Part shown: one piece after another, positions 52,585-61,677 of the stretch
Layout: each line of letters starts with the position of its first letter
Position numbering within the stretch: the first letter of the stretch is position 1
Source: an uncultured bacterium
GTDB lineage: Bacteria > Nitrospirota > Thermodesulfovibrionia > Thermodesulfovibrionales > Dissulfurispiraceae
Direction of reading: 5' to 3'
DNA length: 64,000 nucleotides
Assembly (NCBI GenBank): GCA_937949555.1
Contig: CALEDV010000013.1
Coordinates: 1 to 64,000, forward strand
The notes under the pieces: model-generated
What the model was told of the DNA's origin: nothing
The model's database searches: none
What the model saw: the letters and a program-made list of their open reading frames with translations, nothing else
Translations under genes and position numbers: made by a program

Positions 52585-53490
52585 TTAGGTCTTTAGTCTC
52601 CTCAGTAGGCCGTATATCTTACCGGCCTTAGGGTGTTTGATGAGGGCCTCATTGAGCATTGCCTCTGCGTCTTTTTTGTCAGTTATGTGCTCGATAATCT
52701 TTGCTATCGTAGTGTATAAGGCATGGTCCTGTGGGTTCTCAATAAATGCATCCCTTAGGTAGATAAAGGCCTTGTCTATCTCGCCTAACCTGTAGTAGGC
52801 AAAGCCCAGCATCTTTCTCACATAGGGTTCATCTTGTATCTTAAGGCACTGAAGATAGACCTCACAAGCAGCCTTAAGATTACCCGTCTTTCTGTATAGT
52901 TCTGCAAGATATAGTCTTATGGATGTATCACTGTTGTATTCATGCAGCACCAGTATGTTTTCAATCTCTGCTATGGCCTGCCCTACCCTTAGGTCCTTGA
53001 ACCTTTCCCTATAGTAATTTATACCAGCAACATGTCCGTTGTTTGTCAATCCTTGAAGGTACTGCTCAATCTCTTTATTTGTAGGTAGGCAGTAAAGGAC
53101 TGCGTTGAGCAGCCCTTCAGCAAGCCCCCTCTGGCCCTGTCTGATCAGTGTGTCTGCCATCTTGGTGTACACCCTTTCATCTTTAATAGGTGTGGACTTA
53201 AGCCAATCAGCCATGTAGCGGAGTTGTTCCATGTCTCGTTGTATAGACAGGATGTCTATGTAGGTACTTAATAAGAATGAGTTGGTCTTCATAAGGTCAA
53301 ACCTTGCCTCGGCCTTCTGCCTCGCCTCATTTAGTCTCTTTAATTTAAATAAGAGATAGACCTCTGAGCCCTGAAGGAATTCGTTGTGTGGATAATACAA
53401 GAGGGCCTCTTGAAGGGTGTTGTATGCAGTGGGATAGTCCTTTTGTCTCTGGTAATGGATGATCTTTTCTATGTATTGCCTTGCTGTCAT
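52585..53490 (-). CDS. TPR-repeat protein linked to the PglY-PglZ fusion
   Basis: The protein has 301 aa from ATG 53490, 13 bases after the stop of the large fusion gene; the track's 53559 start would overlap that gene. It is entirely helical with tetratricopeptide-like pairs (DYPTAYNTLQEALLYYPHNEFLQG, LAELYRKTGNLKAACEVYLQCLKI, MLGFAYYRLGEIDKAFIYLRDAFIENPQDHALY, DAEAMLNEALIKHPKAGKIYGLL). There is no catalytic motif or signal peptide. It probably serves as a scaffold for the upstream protein. It ends just before a 300-bp stretch with the REPIN-like pair and uvrB. Confidence 0.8.
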   Translation of the reverse strand: MTARQYIEKIIHYQRQKDYPTAYNTLQEALLYYPHNEFLQGSEVYLLFKLKRLNEARQKAEARFDLMKTNSFLLSTYIDILSIQRDMEQLRYMADWLKSTPIKDERVYTKMADTLIRQGQRGLAEGLLNAVLYCLPTNKEIEQYLQGLTNNGHVAGINYYRERFKDLRVGQAIAEIENILVLHEYNSDTSIRLYLAELYRKTGNLKAACEVYLQCLKIQDEPYVRKMLGFAYYRLGEIDKAFIYLRDAFIENPQDHALYTTIAKIIEHITDKKDAEAMLNEALIKHPKAGKIYGLLRRLKT

Positions 53491-53503
53491 TGATAATGGG
53501 GGC

Positions 53504-56500
53504 TTATAGCCTAACCTCTGCAAAGGGCAAGATGGTCTCCCAGGGACTCTTTCCACCATGTCTGTAACGCTCCTTTGGCTCCTTGGTATCGTTAAACCCG
53601 TGGTCTGACAATAGATAAAAGGCCCTGACCTCTTTCAGCAGTGGTATTATGCCTGCGGTAAATTCCTTCCTGATGACCTCATAGAGGGGGTATAGGTCAA
53701 TGGTGGAGGCATGGATTCTCGTGTCTATGAAATTCAGATGCAGGACCTTGATCTCCTCTGGTCCACTGAGGAATCTCTTCAGGTCCCGCTTGCCTATGTC
53801 CCTCTCAGCTACCTTAAGTAGGGTATAGGTCTTACTGTCGATCTTACTGCCTTCATCGTGTAGTGCCCCGGATCCCTGTACCTCTGTAATGCCAAGGGCC
53901 TGTCTGAAGTTATGGGTAGTTGAGGGTGTATCGATACAAAAGACCTCATCCCTGATCCTCCAACCCTCTTTGATCAAGGTATCCTTAAGGAGCAGCCAAA
54001 GGTCATATCTTAAGCCATCTATTATTACTACAGGGCCTGAGAGCCTCTCCTTCACAAAATAAAGGTCCTTAAGGCCATCATGTCTGTAATCACCCTTTTG
54101 ATATGTCCTCAGAAGGGCCTCACAGCTTTCAGAGAGCCTTTTTAGGAGCCCCTGGTCTATTAGTCTCTCGTTTATGTTTCCATAGATCAGCCGCTCAGTA
54201 AGGATAAACAGTGGCGCAATGACATCTGTAAATAACCTCACACCTGTGACATGGCCAGCCCTTTTGATGAGGTAGATTGCCTTCATAAGGTCAGCAGTGG
54301 TCTGCTCGATATCTAAGTCTGCCCCTATGAGGTTATCCGTTGATACCTTATTAAGACCCTGTTGGATCAGCAACTCCCTTAGGTCTTCGGTGTTGAAAAA
54401 CCTATCAAAGAGCTCGTTCCTGAGCCTCTTTTTCATATACCCTTGCCTTTCTCTTTTGAGGAACCCTATTAACTCAGATACATCAAATCGCCTGAGATTT
54501 ATCTCATCAAGGAGGCCCAATAGCCTCTCCTCCTTTGGATTGTTGCTGGTTGTTAGTTCGAGCTGGACCTTCTTACCCTCTATACCGTATATTGCCAACT
54601 CCTCACCGATTACCCCCTCTGCCTGTCTGGCCTTAACATGGATTATAGAGTCACCATCACTGCCTATCCAGTCAAGGAGTATCCTTTTTAACTCCTCATA
54701 CATAAATCTCCTACCCTTTATGTGCCCCATCAGGTCTTCAATTATGACCTCCTTGACCTTCCACCTGCCCCTCAGGGCATTTTCTATCTCTTGCAATACC
54801 TCTGGCTCAAGAAGTGGTAGTATAGGCTCTACAGGGGCCTTGTCTGGATTGATGCTAAGGAGTCGAAGGAGCCTGTCTGATAGGTCTTTCTTGCCTGATA
54901 GATTGAGTCCTGTTATGGTAGAGTCGATCTTTTCCTTGTACTCAGGTTGTTCAAGGGTCCTGACAAAATTCCTTATCCCCTCTTCACATCTCTGGGGGAG
55001 GTCTATGTCCATCACTGGCGATTTCTGACCTATCTGGTATCCACACCTGCAGATGGGGTTGAGGAATATCTCCTGATTGAGGTCAAAGGCACATCTATCA
55101 GGCAGACTGTCTATCTCCCTCTTTATCTCCCACCACTCCTTTGGGAAGGTTATGGATGAGACGATATGAGAGACCCTCTTTAATGCCCTGCTGACAGGTA
55201 GTTCCTCTACCTTGCTCTTGATGTCGAAGATTGGTGACCCATAAAACTTGTCATGGCTGTCTTTATACAAGGAACTGTAGGCATCAAAGAATCCAGTCCA
55301 TAACACCCTTACCTCTTCGATATCATCAAACACCTTAAGGAAGGCTTGGATCCTGCTTAACAGGGCGTCTTTCATCTCCTTTATGGGGTCGATCTCTGGG
55401 AGCGATGGGTGAATGAGGTATAGATAGTATTTATTGACGAGCTGAAAGGCCTCGCTAAAGAATCTCTGGAGCCTTTCAACATAGGCAATGTCTGCCTCCA
55501 TGTCATTGTCCTTGAGAAAGAGCAGGAACCTCTCGATGCCCTCTTGGGCAGATAGGTTTAGACCTACTGAGTGAAGAAACAATCCAAGACGATTCAGGAG
55601 GGGCATGTTGATGTGTATGAGCTTAAAGATAGAGTAATCACTATACCTGTTGACCTCAGACCTAAGGTCATCGATGACCTTTCTGTACCTGCGGATCAGT
55701 GCAGTGGCCTCCCTCCACATGGTCTTGAGGGTTGATGGTGTTGGAGGGATCTCTACATCACCCCATATAAACCTACCCTTGGGTATGGCAGAGAGCAGTT
55801 CAGGGTCAATTGCCTTTCCTGGTCTTAATGTAATGATGTCACCTGAGGACAGCTGCGATAGGTCCTTGAAGTCTACTGTCTCGTGCCTCGATGATGGTAT
55901 GAGATAACCAGAGACAATAAGGGAGCTCAGTATAAGGTCTATCTGGCTATCACTTAGGCCCCAGGGAGACCTCTTGAGGTTTGTCCTGATACTGTATAGG
56001 TCATGCCCTTTGTTTGTGAGGTTAGTGACATAGGCGATTAGTTCATCCTCAGGTGCTATACGGAGGGTAAAGGAACCACCCTTTTTTACGGCTAACCCTA
56101 AGGGTTCGAGGATACCCTTTATGTATGGGACCAAGGCCCTCTTTTCTGCCTCTTCAATGGTGAGCCTTCCTTGCCTTATGAAGATTGAAAAGAGTTGATT
56201 AATGTGTTGGCTTGAGTAGATATCGACCCTTGGCATTATCTTCTGATGTTCTGGATATAGTGACCTTAGTGGGTAATCAAAGAGATGGGAAAGGAGCCTC
56301 TCAATGGGGAGATAACCCATTTCCTTGATGTTGAATGTGTCCTTTGCAGCGGCAGAGGATACCTCACCCTCAAAGTAGGCCTTTGTGATTATGTCTCTTA
56401 ATAATGGTTCTGCCTGCCTTAGGCCTTCCTTAAGAGAGGGGAACTCATTGAGCAGTAAGGTCTTTGCGATGTATTCCTCAACAAAGAGCAGCTCCTCCTC

Positions 56501-58192
56501 TGTCAATGCCCTTGGCCTCCAAAGGAAGATAAGGGATAGGGGTTGCAGGTGCAAGACAGAGGGCTGTATACTGAGCCTTGACCATGGAGATAGTATCAGG
56601 AGGTAACCATCGAACCTATTGCTTAGGCCCTGAATAAAACGGTCTAATTCATCATTACTCACCTCATTTGATAGGAGGACCATACATTCCCTCATGCTGT
56701 TTTGCCAGTTAAACCTGTACCGCCTGCCATCCTTGAGCTCTCTCAGTGGGAGGTAAGGGAGGGATATGAGATTGGCGACCTCTGAGAATAGGTAGTCCTT
56801 GTCTGTGAACCTCTCACGTAGGGCCTTTATCTTTGCCTTTACCCTTATGCCCTCCTCTTGAGATATGTCTATGAAATAGGTGTCTGCCTCTTTCATGATA
56901 TACATCTGGTGGATTGTTAGTTGCTCGAGGATATTCGTGATATAGTCATAGTTTATGCTGTCTTTGAGGGTGCTGATCTTCTTCAATAGTATCTCTGCAA
57001 TGTCCTTTGCGGTCTTTCGCCTCTCAAGGTGTGAGAGCTCTGTAAGGATGAGTATCTTGATCACTGCCTCGGCTACCTTGATCTGCATGGGGTTATTAAA
57101 GATGGAGGTCAGGTTGTTTCTGTAGTAATCATAGACCATCCTCACCAGATTAGAGACCTCGGGCATCTCCCTCAGTCTGTCTTCAAAGTGGTCGAATATG
57201 GTCTCTGGTGTGATAAGGGAGTCAAAGGGCTCGTTGAGTCTCTTGCCCACCTCTAATCGGACAAACTGAATGACCCCCCTGTGCTGTGAGAATATCCGAG
57301 TAAGACCCGAGAGGAACCTTGTTGTTATTGGATGAAGTGGGTAGGTCTTTCTGAATTTATCGAGACTGAGGGCAAGGTTGGGATAAAACCTCTTCAAGTC
57401 GTTAAATACCCTCTTGAGTGCCTCCTCTGAACCCTCCTTTTTGATGACCAGCCTCTGGTCGATGATATCCTCAATATGAGAGGTGGTAAGGTTTATCTTA
57501 AGGGCATATCTATCCTTTATCCTGTTGAATAGACTTGATGATGTATGACCTGTCTCCTCTATCCATTCCTGAAGGGATGCCACTATCCACAGGGGATGCC
57601 TCATGGAGAACTCACCAAGGAACTGAAGGAACCTCACATCCTCATAAAACTGTGGTGGCGATGGCTTAGACCTAAGGAATTCCGAGAGTTCATCAATAAT
57701 AAGGACAGTAGGCCTATTAAAGAGACCCTTAAAGACCTCCTCCCTGTCAGAGACCCTCTCTCTGTAGTCAAGATGTTGTAACAGTATAGATTCAAGGCCT
57801 AATGAGGAAGGATACCTAACCAGAGACAGCTTTATGAGATTAAGATACAGGGCACCGATCCCCTTAAAGTCTGTTAGTATTGGGTGTCTTTTGTCTCTAA
57901 GTAGTAGATAAAGGAATGACAAAAAATGGGACTTCCCACTACCAAAGTTGCCTTTAATAAAGACGCCACAGCCTTTCTGTGCCTCTATGTCCTTAAGGAT
58001 AGCCCTGAGTCCCCTTTCAATCTCTTCAGTAAGGACAAAGCAATTGACTATGCCTTCTGGGTCACTCTCAACATCATCAAGGTCTATAACAAGCTTGACC
58101 TCTTGTAGCTCAATAATATCTGCCAGCCTCACGGTTGTTGACCCCTCTTTAAAAGAATGCCTTATTCTGGACCTAAATAAAGGCTTACTCAA
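53504..58192 (-). CDS. PglY/BrxC-like ATPase fused to a C-terminal PglZ domain
   Basis: The chain of 1562 aa starts from TTG 58192. The N-terminal P-loop ATPase has Walker A GNFGSGKSHFLSFLYLLL (about 81-98) and Walker B PTVLIIDELSEFL (about 161-173), followed by IVASLQEWIEE and a long helical body as in the DUF6079/PglY-type proteins. A cysteine pair CRCGYQIGQ lies near residue 1090. From about 1386 to the end is a PglZ (alkaline-phosphatase-fold) domain: VVIIDGLRYDLW with the metal Asp, a THNFRQALG segment, LLSDHGFND and YRHGGKSPWE. PglY/BrxC and PglZ are normally separate core proteins of BREX/Pgl phage defence. No PglX methyltransferase, BrxA, BrxB, BrxL or PglW is in the window. Downstream is a TPR protein; upstream is an IS3 element. 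Confidence 0.88.
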   Translation of the reverse strand: MSKPLFRSRIRHSFKEGSTTVRLADIIELQEVKLVIDLDDVESDPEGIVNCFVLTEEIERGLRAILKDIEAQKGCGVFIKGNFGSGKSHFLSFLYLLLRDKRHPILTDFKGIGALYLNLIKLSLVRYPSSLGLESILLQHLDYRERVSDREEVFKGLFNRPTVLIIDELSEFLRSKPSPPQFYEDVRFLQFLGEFSMRHPLWIVASLQEWIEETGHTSSSLFNRIKDRYALKINLTTSHIEDIIDQRLVIKKEGSEEALKRVFNDLKRFYPNLALSLDKFRKTYPLHPITTRFLSGLTRIFSQHRGVIQFVRLEVGKRLNEPFDSLITPETIFDHFEDRLREMPEVSNLVRMVYDYYRNNLTSIFNNPMQIKVAEAVIKILILTELSHLERRKTAKDIAEILLKKISTLKDSINYDYITNILEQLTIHQMYIMKEADTYFIDISQEEGIRVKAKIKALRERFTDKDYLFSEVANLISLPYLPLRELKDGRRYRFNWQNSMRECMVLLSNEVSNDELDRFIQGLSNRFDGYLLILSPWSRLSIQPSVLHLQPLSLIFLWRPRALTEEELLFVEEYIAKTLLLNEFPSLKEGLRQAEPLLRDIITKAYFEGEVSSAAAKDTFNIKEMGYLPIERLLSHLFDYPLRSLYPEHQKIMPRVDIYSSQHINQLFSIFIRQGRLTIEEAEKRALVPYIKGILEPLGLAVKKGGSFTLRIAPEDELIAYVTNLTNKGHDLYSIRTNLKRSPWGLSDSQIDLILSSLIVSGYLIPSSRHETVDFKDLSQLSSGDIITLRPGKAIDPELLSAIPKGRFIWGDVEIPPTPSTLKTMWREATALIRRYRKVIDDLRSEVNRYSDYSIFKLIHINMPLLNRLGLFLHSVGLNLSAQEGIERFLLFLKDNDMEADIAYVERLQRFFSEAFQLVNKYYLYLIHPSLPEIDPIKEMKDALLSRIQAFLKVFDDIEEVRVLWTGFFDAYSSLYKDSHDKFYGSPIFDIKSKVEELPVSRALKRVSHIVSSITFPKEWWEIKREIDSLPDRCAFDLNQEIFLNPICRCGYQIGQKSPVMDIDLPQRCEEGIRNFVRTLEQPEYKEKIDSTITGLNLSGKKDLSDRLLRLLSINPDKAPVEPILPLLEPEVLQEIENALRGRWKVKEVIIEDLMGHIKGRRFMYEELKRILLDWIGSDGDSIIHVKARQAEGVIGEELAIYGIEGKKVQLELTTSNNPKEERLLGLLDEINLRRFDVSELIGFLKRERQGYMKKRLRNELFDRFFNTEDLRELLIQQGLNKVSTDNLIGADLDIEQTTADLMKAIYLIKRAGHVTGVRLFTDVIAPLFILTERLIYGNINERLIDQGLLKRLSESCEALLRTYQKGDYRHDGLKDLYFVKERLSGPVVIIDGLRYDLWLLLKDTLIKEGWRIRDEVFCIDTPSTTHNFRQALGITEVQGSGALHDEGSKIDSKTYTLLKVAERDIGKRDLKRFLSGPEEIKVLHLNFIDTRIHASTIDLYPLYEVIRKEFTAGIIPLLKEVRAFYLLSDHGFNDTKEPKERYRHGGKSPWETILPFAEVRL

Positions 58193-58371
58193 TCTTACCC
58201 ATCATGATTTAATAAAGGGTAAGGCATATTATATCAGAAGGGGCAATTCATTTTTTTGGATACCCATTATTACGGTGCCTCTTTGTGAGACCTCCCTTGT
58301 TATACTCTGAGGTAGCATAGAAAAAGTGGACACCAAAAGTTGAGGTAAAATAACTTAACGGAGGTGTCAGG

Positions 58372-58686
58372 ATGGAAAGGTTACCGTATGGAAGGTACAC
58401 GAAGGAATTTCGGCAGGAGGCAGTAAAGCAGGTAGTAGAGGAAGGGATGTCGGTGCATGAAGCGGCCAAGCGATTATCGCTGGCTCCGACAACCTTAAGC
58501 AACTGGGTCAAAGCATACAAGGCCGGAAAGCTGGGAGAAATAGGGAAGAATCAGAGGCCGCTTACAGAGGTTGAATTGGAAAACTCCAGACTCAAGAGAG
58601 AACTGGCGGAAACAAGGATGGAGCGGGACATATTAAAAAAATCGGCAGCGTACTTTGCGAAGGAGTCGCAGCGAGGTGCGCGATGA
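58372..58686 (+). CDS. IS3-family transposase OrfA
   Basis: The 104-residue protein has an N-terminal HTH_Tnp_1 helix-turn-helix (YTKEFRQEAVKQVVEEGMSVHEAAKRLSLAPTTLSNWVKAYKAG) and a C-terminal leucine-zipper-like helix (NSRLKRELAETRMERDILKKSAAYFAKES), typical of IS3-family OrfA. It binds the element's ends. It overlaps orfB by ATGA, so orfB is made by translational coupling here rather than by an obvious -1 frameshift signal. Confidence 0.93.
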   Translation: MERLPYGRYTKEFRQEAVKQVVEEGMSVHEAAKRLSLAPTTLSNWVKAYKAGKLGEIGKNQRPLTEVELENSRLKRELAETRMERDILKKSAAYFAKESQRGAR

Positions 58687-59546
58687 TAAAGGGATTGCGG
58701 CTCAAATATTCAGTGCCTGCCTTATGCAGATATTTAAAGGTATCTGAGAGCGGATATTACGCATGGCTTAACAGGAAGCCTTCAAAAAGGGCGCAGGAAG
58801 AAGCCCGGCTGACAGTAGAGATAAAAGCCATGCATAAGCGCATGCGCGGTGTATACGGAGCCGAGAAACTTCAGAAAGAGTTAGCGGCAAAGGGCACAAA
58901 TGCCAGCATATGCCGCATAAAGAGGATAAAGAGAGTCAATGGGCTTTATTGCAAACAGAGCAAGGGATACAAAGCAACGACAGATTCTGCTCATAAGCTG
59001 CCTGTGGCAGAAGACATACTGAACCAGGAATTCAAGGCAGAAGCTCCTAACAAGGTATGGGTAACGGATATCACCTATATACCAACAGAAGAAGGCTGGC
59101 TTTATCTTGCCGGACATAAAGATATATTCAATGGTAAGATAGTGGGCTATGCGATGGGAGAAAGGATAACAAAGAACCTTGTGAGCGAATCATTATTCAG
59201 GGCGGTATCAGCGAAAAGACCTAAAAAAGGGCTTATACACCATTCAGACCGAGGGAGTCAGTATTGCTCCCCTAAATACAGACAAATGCTTGAACAGTTC
59301 GGGATGGAAACATCAATGAGCAGAAAAGGGAATTGTTATGACAATGCGCCGATGGAAAGCCTCTGGGGAACTCTTAAGCAGGAACTTGTGCATCATAGGA
59401 AATATAAAAGCAGACAAGAGGCAATGCGGGAGATCAGAGAATACATAGAAGTCTTTTACAACCGGCAGAGGAGACAGGCACGGCTGGGGTATTTATCACC
59501 CGTTGCTTATGTGAAGAAGTTTTATCAAACGAGGATTGCGGCGTGA
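58683..59546 (+). CDS. IS3-family transposase OrfB (DDE integrase)
   Basis: The 287-residue catalytic subunit has an HTH_21 N-terminal part (HKRMRGVYGAEKLQKELAAKG) and an rve core with the DDE residues: VTDITYIPT (Asp), HHSDRGSQYCS (Asp) and NAPMESLWGTLKQEL (Glu). It ends with YIEVFYNRQRRQARLGYLSPVAY, typical of the family. The reading frame is intact, so the element may still be active. Confidence 0.95.
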   Translation: MIKGLRLKYSVPALCRYLKVSESGYYAWLNRKPSKRAQEEARLTVEIKAMHKRMRGVYGAEKLQKELAAKGTNASICRIKRIKRVNGLYCKQSKGYKATTDSAHKLPVAEDILNQEFKAEAPNKVWVTDITYIPTEEGWLYLAGHKDIFNGKIVGYAMGERITKNLVSESLFRAVSAKRPKKGLIHHSDRGSQYCSPKYRQMLEQFGMETSMSRKGNCYDNAPMESLWGTLKQELVHHRKYKSRQEAMREIREYIEVFYNRQRRQARLGYLSPVAYVKKFYQTRIAA

Positions 59547-59568
59547 GGGAATTGGTGTCCACTATTGA

Positions 59569-59754
59569 CATCCGAGGTCACTATTTTGCATAAACATGCT
59601 CGTTCAGACCGAACATGGTAGATGCTACACGGTAAAGGAGATGAAGGACTGGCTGAAAAAGGCAGGTATAAAGGATATTTCAGTAATTATGCCAGCCGAC
59701 ACGGTCTTGATTATAGGGGAAAAACAACAACTTAAAAAAGGAGGAAACACATGA
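59569..59754 (+). pseudogene. 3' fragment of a methyltransferase gene cut by the IS3 element
   Basis: The open frame starts at the IS right end and reads SLFCINMLVQTEHGRCYTVKEMKDWLKKAGIKD, then TVLIIGEKQ, closing at TGA 59752-59754. It matches the C-terminal end of SAM-dependent O-methyltransferases (the LFALNMLVNTEGGRxYT..E...WL..AGF pattern and final IIG). The stop overlaps the cooS ATG (ATGA), so the intact gene was translationally coupled to cooS. It was too short for the ORF track. The N-terminal and SAM-binding parts are absent from the window. Confidence 0.78.
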
Positions 59755-61664
59755 CAGGACATGATGAGTTTAAGGCAAGAAGCCTTGATACCGCAGTGCA
59801 GGAGACACTTAAGAAGGCAAAGGAAAAAGGCATTGAGACCGTCTGGGATAGGTATGAAAAGATGCTACCTCAGTGCGGTTTTGGTGACACAGGGCTATGT
59901 TGTAGGCACTGTCTTCAAGGTCCATGCAGGATTAATCCATTTGGTGATGAGCCTAAGACAGGTATCTGTGGTGCAACTGCAGATGTGATGGTGGCAAGGG
60001 GCATTGACAGGGCAATTGCAGCAGGCACAGCAGCACACTCCGGACATGCAAAGCACCTTGCACACACGATGCTTAAGATGACTGAGGGCAAGGCAAAAGA
60101 CTATACAATCAAGGATGCTGACAAACTTAAGGCAGTTGCCAAGAGATTAGGCATTAGTATTGAAGGCAAATCAGATATGCAGTTAGCAAAGGAGGTGGCA
60201 GAGACTGCATTGGGAGATTTTGCTGAAAAACACGAGGGTGTCTATTGGGCTACAACTGTGCTTAATGAGGGTAGAAAAAAGGTGCTTTCATCCCTTAATG
60301 CGATCCCTAAAGGCATTGACCACGAGGTGTCAGAGATCATGCATCGCACCCTTTATGGCGTAGATGCAGATGCAGTAAATCTCTTACTTGGGGGCTTAAG
60401 GTGTGGCGTAGCAGATTTAGCAGGCTGTTACATGGGGACAGATTTAGCAGACATACTCTTTGGCACTCCTAAACCAGTCATCACAAAGGCAAATATGGGA
60501 GTGCTAAAGGCTGACATGGTAAATATTGCAGCACATGGACACAACCCTGTCTTATCTGAGATGATTGTCAAAATGGCTGAGGAGATGAAAGACGAGGCAA
60601 TATCTGCAGGTGCAAAGGGAATAAACATCGTGGGGATTTGTTGCACTGGTAATGAACTCATGGAAAGACACGGTATCCCTGCCTGCACTCACTCAGTAAG
60701 CCAAGAGATGGCTCTTCTTACAGGTGCCCTTGATGCAATTGTAGTGGACTATCAGTGTATTATGCCTTCCCTTGTCACTGTTGCAGAATGTATGGGTAGT
60801 AAGGTCATAACCACGATGGATATATGTAAGATTACAGGGGCAGAGCATGTAGAATTTACAGAGCAAGAGGCAGGGCAAAAGGCAAAAGAGGTTATCAAGA
60901 TTGCCATTGAGACATTTAAAAGAAGAAAATCCAAAGCCGTTGACATCCCTAATGTGCAGTCAACAGTAATAGCAGGTTTTTCAGTAGAGGCAATTGTATC
61001 TGCACTTATGAATGTTAATCCCAATGACCCACTTAAGCCACTATTAGATAATATTAAAAATGGCAATATCAGGGGCGTATGCCTCTTTGCAGGCTGTAAT
61101 AATGTCAAGGTCCCACAGGACAAAAACTTCCTTACCATCGCAAAGAAGCTCCTTAAAAATAATGTCTTGGTCTTAGCAACAGGCTGTGGTGCAGGTGCAT
61201 TGATGAGGCATGGCTTCATGGACCCTGCCAATGTTGAAGGTCTCTGTGGAGAGGGGCTAAAGGCAGTGCTCACAGCCATTGGTCAGGCAAATAATTTAGG
61301 CGGTCCACTTCCACCAGTGATACATTTAGGTTCATGTGTGGATAACTCAAGGGCTGTGGCTTTGGTAGTTCACATCTCAAACTACTTAGGAGTGGATATA
61401 GACAAACTTCCTGTAGTTGCATCTGCTGCAGAGGCGGTATCAGAAAAGGCTGTCTCAATTGGTGTCTATGCAGTGGCAATGGGTTTGCCTACACATGTCG
61501 GTGTGATGTTACCTGTGCTTGGTAGTCCTACTGTCACGAGCATCCTTACAGACAAGATAAAAGGTCTTACTGGTGGCTACTTCATAGTTGACCTTGACCC
61601 TGAAACCTCTGCCGATAAACTCCTTTCTGCTATTAATGAGAGGAGAAAGGCATTAGGGCTATAA
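59751..61664 (+). CDS. cooS: anaerobic Ni-containing carbon monoxide dehydrogenase, catalytic subunit
   Basis: The 637-residue homodimeric enzyme oxidises CO to CO2. The N-terminal cysteines for clusters D and B are present (CGFGDTGLCCRHCLQGPCRINPFG...GICGA), as are the AAHSGHAKH histidine helix, C-cluster ligands in ICCTGNELMERHGIPACTH, CLFAGCNN, ATGCGAGALMRHG and HLGSCVDNSRA. The length is typical of CooS. AGGAGG precedes ATG 59751. It forms an operon with cooF and an FAD/NAD oxidoreductase, so electrons from CO would go to NAD(P)+. No acetyl-CoA synthase subunits or CooC/CooT/CooJ maturation genes are seen. Confidence 0.96.
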   Translation: MTGHDEFKARSLDTAVQETLKKAKEKGIETVWDRYEKMLPQCGFGDTGLCCRHCLQGPCRINPFGDEPKTGICGATADVMVARGIDRAIAAGTAAHSGHAKHLAHTMLKMTEGKAKDYTIKDADKLKAVAKRLGISIEGKSDMQLAKEVAETALGDFAEKHEGVYWATTVLNEGRKKVLSSLNAIPKGIDHEVSEIMHRTLYGVDADAVNLLLGGLRCGVADLAGCYMGTDLADILFGTPKPVITKANMGVLKADMVNIAAHGHNPVLSEMIVKMAEEMKDEAISAGAKGINIVGICCTGNELMERHGIPACTHSVSQEMALLTGALDAIVVDYQCIMPSLVTVAECMGSKVITTMDICKITGAEHVEFTEQEAGQKAKEVIKIAIETFKRRKSKAVDIPNVQSTVIAGFSVEAIVSALMNVNPNDPLKPLLDNIKNGNIRGVCLFAGCNNVKVPQDKNFLTIAKKLLKNNVLVLATGCGAGALMRHGFMDPANVEGLCGEGLKAVLTAIGQANNLGGPLPPVIHLGSCVDNSRAVALVVHISNYLGVDIDKLPVVASAAEAVSEKAVSIGVYAVAMGLPTHVGVMLPVLGSPTVTSILTDKIKGLTGGYFIVDLDPETSADKLLSAINERRKALGL

Positions 61665-61677
61665 GTGAGGTGCAAAG

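Larger units (their letters stand above)
58325..59563 (+). mobile_element. complete IS3-family insertion sequence
   Basis: The element of about 1.24 kb is bounded by AGTGGACACCAA (58325-58336) and its inverse TTGGTGTCCACT (59552-59563), and holds orfA and orfB. No clear target-site duplication is visible (left flank GAAAA, right flank ATTGA). That is consistent with rearrangement after insertion, because the DNA to the right begins within a broken methyltransferase gene whose front half is not to the left. Confidence 0.85.

Noticed and set aside
52585-58192. Complete BREX system
   Set aside because: Only ATPase and PglZ functions are seen, in one chain; no PglX, BrxA, BrxB, BrxL, PglW or BrxHI gene lies in the window.
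57545-58310. Plus-strand ORFs opposite the start of the PglY-PglZ gene
   Set aside because: They are antisense shadows of a well-conserved coding frame and carry no recognisable motif or ribosome site.
58600-58700. Programmed -1 frameshift between IS3 orfA and orfB
   Set aside because: The two frames overlap by ATGA and no A-run slippery site followed by a hairpin is seen; coupling is the simpler explanation.
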